Notes under the pieces: generated by a model
Told to the model about the DNA's origin: nothing
Databases searched by the model: none
Seen by the model: only the letters and a program-made list of their open reading frames with translations
Made by a program: the position numbers and the translations under genes
DNA from: Microterricola gilva
GTDB lineage: Bacteria; Actinomycetota; Actinomycetes; Actinomycetales; Microbacteriaceae
DNA length: 64,000 nucleotides
NCBI RefSeq assembly: GCF_004217495.1
Contig: NZ_SHLC01000001.1
Span: 2,418,001-2,482,000, forward strand
Reading direction: 5' to 3'
Part shown: in pieces, positions 59,005 to 64,000 of the stretch
Numbering within the stretch: position 1 is the stretch's first letter
Layout: each line of letters opens with the position of its first letter

Positions 59005-60374
59005 CCGTGGAGGAAGGCGGTGATCGCGCGGCTCAGTGCGATGGCGTCGTCCACGTGCACGAGCTCGCGCGCCGAGTGCATCGACAGCAGCGGCACCCCG
59101 ACGTCGACCGTGCGGATGCCGAGGCGCGTCGCCGTGAGCGGCCCGATCGTCGATCCGCACGGCACCGTGTTGTTCGAGACGAACTCCTGGAACGGCACCT
59201 CGGCCGCCGCGCAGGCCCGCACCCAGAGGGCGGCGCCTGCGGCATCCGTCGCGTAGCGCTGGTTGGCGTTGATCTTCAGCAGCGGACCGGCGCCGGCCAG
59301 CGGGCGCACCACCGGGTCGTGTCGCTCCGGGTAGTTAGGGTGCACGGCGTGGCCGGCATCGGCCGAGACGCACCACGATCCGGCGAAGGCCTGCAGCTGC
59401 TGGCCCTGGCTCGCGCCGAGCCCCTCGCCGATGCGCGCGAGCACGTCCGCGAGGAAGGGGCCGCAGGCTCCGGATCGTGTCTCGGAGCCGAGCTCCTCGT
59501 GGTCGAAGGCGGCGAGCACACTGATGTGCGATGCTGCGGCGCCCCGGCCACGGCCGCCGGTGGGTGCGCTGCCTTCGCTCTCCGGCACGGCCCCGCGCGA
59601 TGCCACGTCGATGAGTGCGACGAGCGCGGCGTAGACGGAGCTGAGGTTGTCCATGCGTCCGGAGGCGAAGAGCGCGCCGTCCAGACCGAAGCGGGCGGGA
59701 GCGGCGGTATCGGCGGTGAGGATGTCGTATCCGGCAACGTCGGCGGCCTTCACCCCGGCGATCCCGGCGAGGTGCTCGAGCAGGTCGGCCTGGCTCGCGT
59801 CGCCGACGCCCCAGACGGGCTGCGTGTGGCGCTGCTTGTCGAGCGCGAGCCCGTCGTTGACGCCGCGGTCGAGGTGGATAGCCAGCTGCGGGATGCGCAG
59901 GAACGGCCCGGTGCGCACGAGGTGCTCCCGGCCGTCGCGGGTGACGAGACGGCCGGCGAGCTCGAGCTCACGGTCGAGCCACGAGTTGAGCAGCGGCCCG
60001 CCGTACACCTCGACGCCGGCCTGCAGCCAGCCGTGCGCGCCGGTCGTCGGCTTCGGCTTGAGCTTGAATCCGGGCGAATCGGTGTGCGCACCGAGAATGC
60101 GGAACGGGGTGGTCGGGCCGGATGCCGCCGGCTGCACCCACGCGATGACAGCGCCGTCGCGCACGACGAAGTAACGGCCGAGCGCCTCAGCGCCGTCTGC
60201 CGCCCCGATCTCCGACCAGTCCGCGCCCTCATCGAGGCCGGTGAACCCGGCCTCCTCGAGGCGCCGCGCGAGCTCGGCGGCCGCGTGGTACGAAGACGGC
60301 GACGCCTGAATGAAGCGGGCGAAATCCTCGATGTAGGCGGTTGTGTAGACCTCGGCACTCACTTCAAGACTCAT
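58998..60374 (-). CDS. M18-family zinc aminopeptidase
   Basis: The 458-residue enzyme removes N-terminal (often acidic) residues. The dinuclear zinc site is seen in LGAHTDSPGFKLK, ASGRMDNLSS, AFDHEELGSET, SADAGHAVHPNYPERHD and LLSMHSARELVH, in the order of aspartyl aminopeptidases. ATG 60374 is preferred to one four codons upstream by comparison with the family start. The stop lies inside a perfect palindrome. Confidence 0.94.
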   Translation of the reverse strand: MSLEVSAEVYTTAYIEDFARFIQASPSSYHAAAELARRLEEAGFTGLDEGADWSEIGAADGAEALGRYFVVRDGAVIAWVQPAASGPTTPFRILGAHTDSPGFKLKPKPTTGAHGWLQAGVEVYGGPLLNSWLDRELELAGRLVTRDGREHLVRTGPFLRIPQLAIHLDRGVNDGLALDKQRHTQPVWGVGDASQADLLEHLAGIAGVKAADVAGYDILTADTAAPARFGLDGALFASGRMDNLSSVYAALVALIDVASRGAVPESEGSAPTGGRGRGAAASHISVLAAFDHEELGSETRSGACGPFLADVLARIGEGLGASQGQQLQAFAGSWCVSADAGHAVHPNYPERHDPVVRPLAGAGPLLKINANQRYATDAAGAALWVRACAAAEVPFQEFVSNNTVPCGSTIGPLTATRLGIRTVDVGVPLLSMHSARELVHVDDAIALSRAITAFLHGA

Positions 60375-60446
60375 GAGTCCATCCAAGCACTAGTGCGACA
60401 CCACGGATTCGACACCGACCACCGCTCACCGCCCGCGGGTCAGCTG

Positions 60447-60512
60447 GAAAGCGCAGGAGCAGAGGGTCGCGAGGCCGATATGGAGCCTCGCGCGGCCCTG
60501 CTCCTGCGTTTC
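60447..60512. repeat. Inverted repeat, CGCAGGAG family, copy 3
   Basis: Arms GAAAGCGCAGGAGCAG (60447-60462) and CTGCTCCTGCGTTTC (60498-60512) pair with one bulge. It lies between the deaminase and aminopeptidase genes. Confidence 0.75.
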
Positions 60513-60556
60513 GCGAGGGCGCGCCGCGGTGGGCGCTGTCGCGGCCCGGACGAGCG

Positions 60557-61093
60557 CTACCCCCAGAAGTCGTGGTGCACCGCGGTCGCCTCTGCGCGGA
60601 GTTCCGGCGCAGGCCCGGCGACGGCGGTCTCCCGCTGCCCGGCGGCGAACACCTCGCGGCAGGGCAGGCGCATCGTCGGGTTCTCCGCGTTCTCACCGGT
60701 GATGGCGTAGAGATCCGACTCGGCGAGCGCGAACACGACCCGCCCGATTCCGGCCCAGTAGATGGCACCGCTGCACATCGCGCACGGCTCGGTGCTCGTG
60801 TACAGCGTGAAGTCGGCCAGCTCGGCAGGCGAGTAACGGTGCGAGGCGAGCCGGACGAGGTTCGTCTCCGCGTGCCCCGTCGCGTCGCGGGCGGTCACGA
60901 CCGTGTTCTCGGCTTCGAGCACCACGGTGCCTGCGGCATCCGTCAACACGGAGCCGAACGGATGATTCCCGTTGGCCCGAGACGATGACGCAACCAAGAT
61001 CGCGACGCGGAGACGCTCGAGATCGTCGGTGCTCAGTGCGGAGCCCGTGGGGCTCGGCGAGGGGCTCTCGTTTGAGATCGGTTGCGGTTCCAT
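60557..61093 (-). CDS. Cytidine/deoxycytidylate-type nucleoside deaminase
   Basis: The 178-residue zinc enzyme has H74-A-E76 (GHAETN) and P-C104-A-M-C107, the metal and proton-shuttle residues of the CDA fold. The length and the GRVVFALAESDLYAITGE region fit guanine deaminase-like or general nucleoside deaminases more than TadA. The first 20 residues are a disordered Ser/Pro-rich tail. Confidence 0.88.
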   Translation of the reverse strand: MEPQPISNESPSPSPTGSALSTDDLERLRVAILVASSSRANGNHPFGSVLTDAAGTVVLEAENTVVTARDATGHAETNLVRLASHRYSPAELADFTLYTSTEPCAMCSGAIYWAGIGRVVFALAESDLYAITGENAENPTMRLPCREVFAAGQRETAVAGPAPELRAEATAVHHDFWG

Positions 61094-61108
61094 GGTTTTC
61101 CTGATCTT

Positions 61109-61148
61109 AGGCTGCCGCCTTTCGCGATGCTACGCATCGCGCATCGCG
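61109..61148. repeat. GGCTGCCGCC head motif plus private palindrome, copy 4
   Basis: AGGCTGCCGCCTTT is followed by CGCGATGC-TAC-GCATCGCG (61123-61141) and one more GCATCGCG. It lies in the divergent region between the deaminase and oligopeptidase genes. Confidence 0.75.
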
Positions 61149-61199
61149 CTTCCGAATCCGAAACTCCCATGAGCAACACATTCGGCCTACCCTGAAGTC

Positions 61200-63464
61200 A
61201 TGCTCACGCCACCGCTTGCCGCACAGATCCCGACGGAACGCGTTCACCACGGAGACGTCTACGTCGACAACTACGAGTGGATGCGCGACAAAGACAGCCC
61301 GGCCGTGCAGGCGCACCTGCACGCCGAGAACGCGTACACGAAGGCCCGCACCGGCCACCTCGCGATCTTGCAGGAGCAGATCTTCGAGGAGATCAAGGGC
61401 CGCACCAAGGAGACCGACCTCAGCGTTCCCGTGCGGCGCGGGCACTGGTGGTACTTCACTCGCACGATCGAGGGCCAGCAATACGGCGTGCACTGCCGCG
61501 CCCCGATCGCCGGGCCAGACGACTGGACCCCGCCGACCATCGCCCCACCCGAGGCGGACGCCGCGCCCGTCGATGCGCGCACGGTTCCGGATGCCACGGC
61601 CTCCCCGTTCCGGCTCGCCGCCGACGCCGCGAACACCCGGCCGGGCGAATCGTCGCTGCCTGGCGAGCAGATCCTCCTCGACGACAACGTCGAGGCCGAC
61701 GGCCACGACTTCTACGAGCTCGGCACCTTCGCGATCAGCGCCGACGGCAGCATGCTCCTCTACGGCGTCGACCTCGAGGGCGACGAACGCTACACCCTGC
61801 ACGTGCGCTACCTCGGCCGTGACGCCACGATGGACGAGGCCGCAGCGGGTGTGCAGCGTTTCAGCGCCGACGACGACCTCGACGACACCATCGCCGACAC
61901 CTCCGCCGGCGCACTCTTCGACCCGAGCGGGCGCTACGTCTTCTACACGACCGTCGACGAGGCGTGGCGGCCGGACACGGTCTGGCGGCACCAGCTGGGC
62001 ACCGACCCTGCGACGGCGGTGCAGGTCTTCCACGAACCGGACGAGCGCTACTGGGTGGGCGTCGGCGAGACACGCAGCCGCAAGTACCTCGTGATCGAGC
62101 TCGGCTCGAACATCACCAGCGAGACCCGGCTGCTCGACGCGAACGACCCGACCGGCGAGTTCGAGCTCGTCTGGCCGCGCGTCGAGGGGGTCGAGTACGA
62201 CGTCGAGCACGTGGTCGTCGGCACGCAGGACCGCCTGCTGATCGTGCACAACCACGACGCGATCAACTTCGAGTTGGTGAGCGTCGCGGCATCCGACCCC
62301 CGCGGCGAGCGCCGCGTGATCCTGCCGCACAACCCCGATGTGCGCCTCGAGGGCGTCGAGGCGTTCCAGGATTTCGTCGCGATCGAGTACCGCCGAGAGG
62401 GCCTGACCCGTCTGGCCATCGCCATGGTGCCGAAGAACGGCGGGCGCTACGAGGACACCCCGCACGAGCTCAGCTTCGGCGAGGAGCTGTTCGCCGTCGG
62501 GCTCGCCGGCAATCCCGAGTGGGCGCAGCCGACGATCCGCCTCGGCTACACGAGCTTCGTCACCCCGTCGACGGTCTACGACTACGTGGTCGAGAGCAAT
62601 GAACTGCGGATGCTGAAGCAGCAGCCCGTGCTCGGCCACTTCGATCCGGCGCGCTACACCCAGCGCCGCGACTGGGCCATCGCCCCCGACGGCACCCGTG
62701 TGCCGATCTCGCTCGTGTACCGCAGCGATCTCGTCACGGCGGGCGAGCCGGCGCCGACGCTGCTCTACGGTTACGGCTCCTACGAGGCCAGCATGGACCC
62801 GGGTTTCGGCATCGCCAGGCTCAGCCTGCTCGACCGTGGCATCATCTTCGCCATCGCGCACGTGCGCGGCGGCGGCGAGCTGGGCCGGCTCTGGTACGAG
62901 AACGGCAAGAAGCTGCACAAGCGCAACAGTTTCACCGACTTCGTCGCCTGCGCGAAGCACCTGATCGACCGCGACATCACGGCCAGCGACCGGCTCGTCG
63001 CCGAGGGCGGCAGCGCCGGCGGCCTGCTCATGGGCGCTGTCGCGAACCTCGCGCCGCAGTTGTTCTCCGGCATCCTCGCCGAGGTGCCATTCGTCGACCC
63101 GCTGACGTCGATCCTCGACCCCTCGCTGCCGCTGACGGTGATCGAGTGGGACGAGTGGGGCGACCCGCTGCACGACGAGGAGGTCTACCAGTACATGAAG
63201 GGCTACTCGCCGCTGGAGAACGTGCACGACACCCACTACCCGCGCATCCTCGCCGTCACGAGCATCAACGACACCCGGGTGCTCTACGTCGAGCCGGCCA
63301 AGTGGGTGGCGAAGCTGCGCGAGGTCGGCGCTGACGCCCTGCTGAAGACCGAGATGGCGGCCGGGCACGGCGGCGTCTCCGGACGCTACAGCGCCTGGCG
63401 CGAGCGGGCGTTCAACTACGCCTGGGTGATCGATGCCGTGAACGCGCACCCCTCCGGCGAGTAG
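61200..63464 (+). CDS. ptrB: Oligopeptidase B (S9A serine peptidase)
   Basis: The 754-residue peptidase cleaves after basic residues in short peptides. An N-terminal beta-propeller (about 70-430) is followed by the hydrolase domain with nucleophile S605 (GGSAGG), acid D691 (SINDTRV) and H723 (AGHGG). NYEWMRDKDSPAVQAHL is a family N-terminal motif. An insertion of about 50 residues (near 110-160, PPEADAAPVDARTVPDATAS) enlarges the propeller. TACCCT ends six bases before ATG 61200, suggesting a leaderless message. Confidence 0.94.
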   Translation: MLTPPLAAQIPTERVHHGDVYVDNYEWMRDKDSPAVQAHLHAENAYTKARTGHLAILQEQIFEEIKGRTKETDLSVPVRRGHWWYFTRTIEGQQYGVHCRAPIAGPDDWTPPTIAPPEADAAPVDARTVPDATASPFRLAADAANTRPGESSLPGEQILLDDNVEADGHDFYELGTFAISADGSMLLYGVDLEGDERYTLHVRYLGRDATMDEAAAGVQRFSADDDLDDTIADTSAGALFDPSGRYVFYTTVDEAWRPDTVWRHQLGTDPATAVQVFHEPDERYWVGVGETRSRKYLVIELGSNITSETRLLDANDPTGEFELVWPRVEGVEYDVEHVVVGTQDRLLIVHNHDAINFELVSVAASDPRGERRVILPHNPDVRLEGVEAFQDFVAIEYRREGLTRLAIAMVPKNGGRYEDTPHELSFGEELFAVGLAGNPEWAQPTIRLGYTSFVTPSTVYDYVVESNELRMLKQQPVLGHFDPARYTQRRDWAIAPDGTRVPISLVYRSDLVTAGEPAPTLLYGYGSYEASMDPGFGIARLSLLDRGIIFAIAHVRGGGELGRLWYENGKKLHKRNSFTDFVACAKHLIDRDITASDRLVAEGGSAGGLLMGAVANLAPQLFSGILAEVPFVDPLTSILDPSLPLTVIEWDEWGDPLHDEEVYQYMKGYSPLENVHDTHYPRILAVTSINDTRVLYVEPAKWVAKLREVGADALLKTEMAAGHGGVSGRYSAWRERAFNYAWVIDAVNAHPSGE

Positions 63465-63482
63465 CTCCCCCGCACCCGGTTC

Positions 63483-63560
63483 GTAACTCAGGCAGTTCTC
63501 GCGCTGCGGTAGCGAAAACAGGCAGATTCGGCGCTCTGGCGACGACGTTGCCTGAGTTAC
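63483..63560. terminator. Long-armed inverted repeat after oligopeptidase B
   Basis: GTAACTCAGGCA (63483-63494) and TGCCTGAGTTAC (63549-63560) are perfect 12-bp arms around a 54-base spacer. Position just after the stop suggests termination or RNA stabilisation, but no T-tract follows. Confidence 0.65.
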
Positions 63561-63574
63561 CGACGGCCACCAAG

Positions 63575-63625
63575 CCACGCCGGCTGAGGGAGCGCCAGCG
63601 ACTGATGCCCTGAGCGCATCGCGGA
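63575..63625. repeat. Dispersed repeat fragment shared with 3120-3160
   Basis: GGCTGAGGGAGCGCCAGCGA followed by CTGATGCCCTGAGCGCATCG matches the segment near 3125 with few changes. Confidence 0.65.
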
Positions 63626-63658
63626 GGAGCTGTCGGCCGGCCGTGACACACTGGGAGC

Positions 63659-64000
63659 ATGATCGCTCCCACGTACCCGCTCGTGGACGTGGGCGACATC
63701 ATCCGCCTCGTCGGGCGCGGGATCTACGAGCGCGGCCGCGGCCGTGCCCGCGACGGCTCGGTCAGCGCCGTCGTCTGGCATGAGTCCTCCGAGACCCTCA
63801 CCGGTGTTGTGACGGATGCCGGCTCCGACCCGCTCGCGGTCTCGGTGCGGATCGAGCCGACCACCCGCGGTTTCGGCACCCCGTTTGCGAGCGGCTGCGG
63901 TTGCCCGCTCGGCGGGGACTGCGCCCACGTCGCGGCCGTGATCCTGAACGCGAACGCCGCCGCCGCCCGCCGCAAGACGGAGGAACTCGCCGACCCCGAC
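63659..64000 (+). CDS. SWIM zinc-finger protein, N-terminal part (probably an SNF2-type helicase)
   Basis: The frame is open to the window edge (114 codons). It has IYERGRGRARDGSVSAVVWH and the SWIM motif CGCPLGGDCAH (CxCx6CxH spacing) near residues 82-92. This N-terminal arrangement is typical of bacterial SWI2/SNF2 ATPases with a SWIM domain, but the helicase part is outside the window. Confidence 0.75.
   Translation, partial: MIAPTYPLVDVGDIIRLVGRGIYERGRGRARDGSVSAVVWHESSETLTGVVTDAGSDPLAVSVRIEPTTRGFGTPFASGCGCPLGGDCAHVAAVILNANAAAARRKTEELADPD

Noticed and set aside
61107-63578. Long minus-strand frame opposite oligopeptidase B
   Set aside because: Antisense artefact; the catalytic triad lies on the + strand.

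Overview
The window is a stretch of core chromosome from a high-G+C actinobacterium. The sequence is strongly G/C rich with G/C at third codon positions, GTG starts are common, many genes appear leaderless, and gene content and order (metG-tatD-rsmA-ispE-ABC-F, glmU-prs, rsmI divergent from a protein mannosyltransferase, sir-cysH-cysD-cysN) fit the Microbacteriaceae. I could not run a search, so the family is an inference. I see no prophage, transposase, CRISPR array or rRNA, and only one tRNA (Gln-UUG).

Layout. 1-2400: amino-acid permease (cut by the window edge), two DUF202 membrane proteins, a small anchored protein and an HTH protein without an obvious start. 2640-3350: repeat-rich, gene-free DNA. 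3354-5938: prs, glmU, tRNA-Gln. 6067-9460: MarR regulator and the methionine importer metQ-metN-metI. 9661-16824: minus-strand housekeeping block metG-tatD-rsmA-(DUF4287-like)-ispE-ABC-F. 16933-22314: MDR reductase, rsmI, protein O-mannosyltransferase, fatty-acid desaturase. 22435-34859: sulfur region, with a YeiH-type exporter, sirohydrochlorin chelatase, and a tightly coupled operon for sulfite reductase, APS reductase, sulfate adenylyltransferase (cysDN), an ABC importer, a 29-codon coupled small ORF, ferredoxin-NADP reductase, ferredoxin and a thioredoxin-reductase-like flavoprotein. 34923-38372: guanidinium exporter under a guanidine-III riboswitch, ABM protein, cysteine hydrolase, metY plus a CoA-binding protein. 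38466-44076: drug-type ABC exporter with divergent WYL regulator, tandem GNAT, L-serine dehydratase. 44273-49942: sulfurtransferase, a three-gene type III PKS operon, rhodanese. 50049-53044: ArsR-SRPBCC-hydrolase-reductase operon with a readable promoter and operator, then DUF1801. 53180-64000: small membrane proteins, acylphosphatase, RecQ with a phosphoribosyltransferase-like tail, NmrA-type reductase, Cys/Met-rich copper-binding protein, M18 aminopeptidase, deaminase, oligopeptidase B, and the start of a SWIM-domain protein.

How the genes work together. CysDN makes APS, CysH (iron-sulfur type) reduces it to sulfite, and Sir reduces sulfite to sulfide with electrons from NADPH through FprA and FdxA. 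SirB can supply siroheme iron insertion, and MetY fixes sulfide into homocysteine. MetNIQ imports methionine and two rhodaneses handle sulfane sulfur, so much of sulfur metabolism is encoded within 64 kb.

The least ordinary content is between genes: several families of long inverted repeats, a constant head motif followed by a different perfect palindrome each time, and short tandem arrays that begin on or right next to stop codons. A TANNNT hexamer sits 5-7 bases before the start codon of many first genes, which predicts widespread leaderless transcription.
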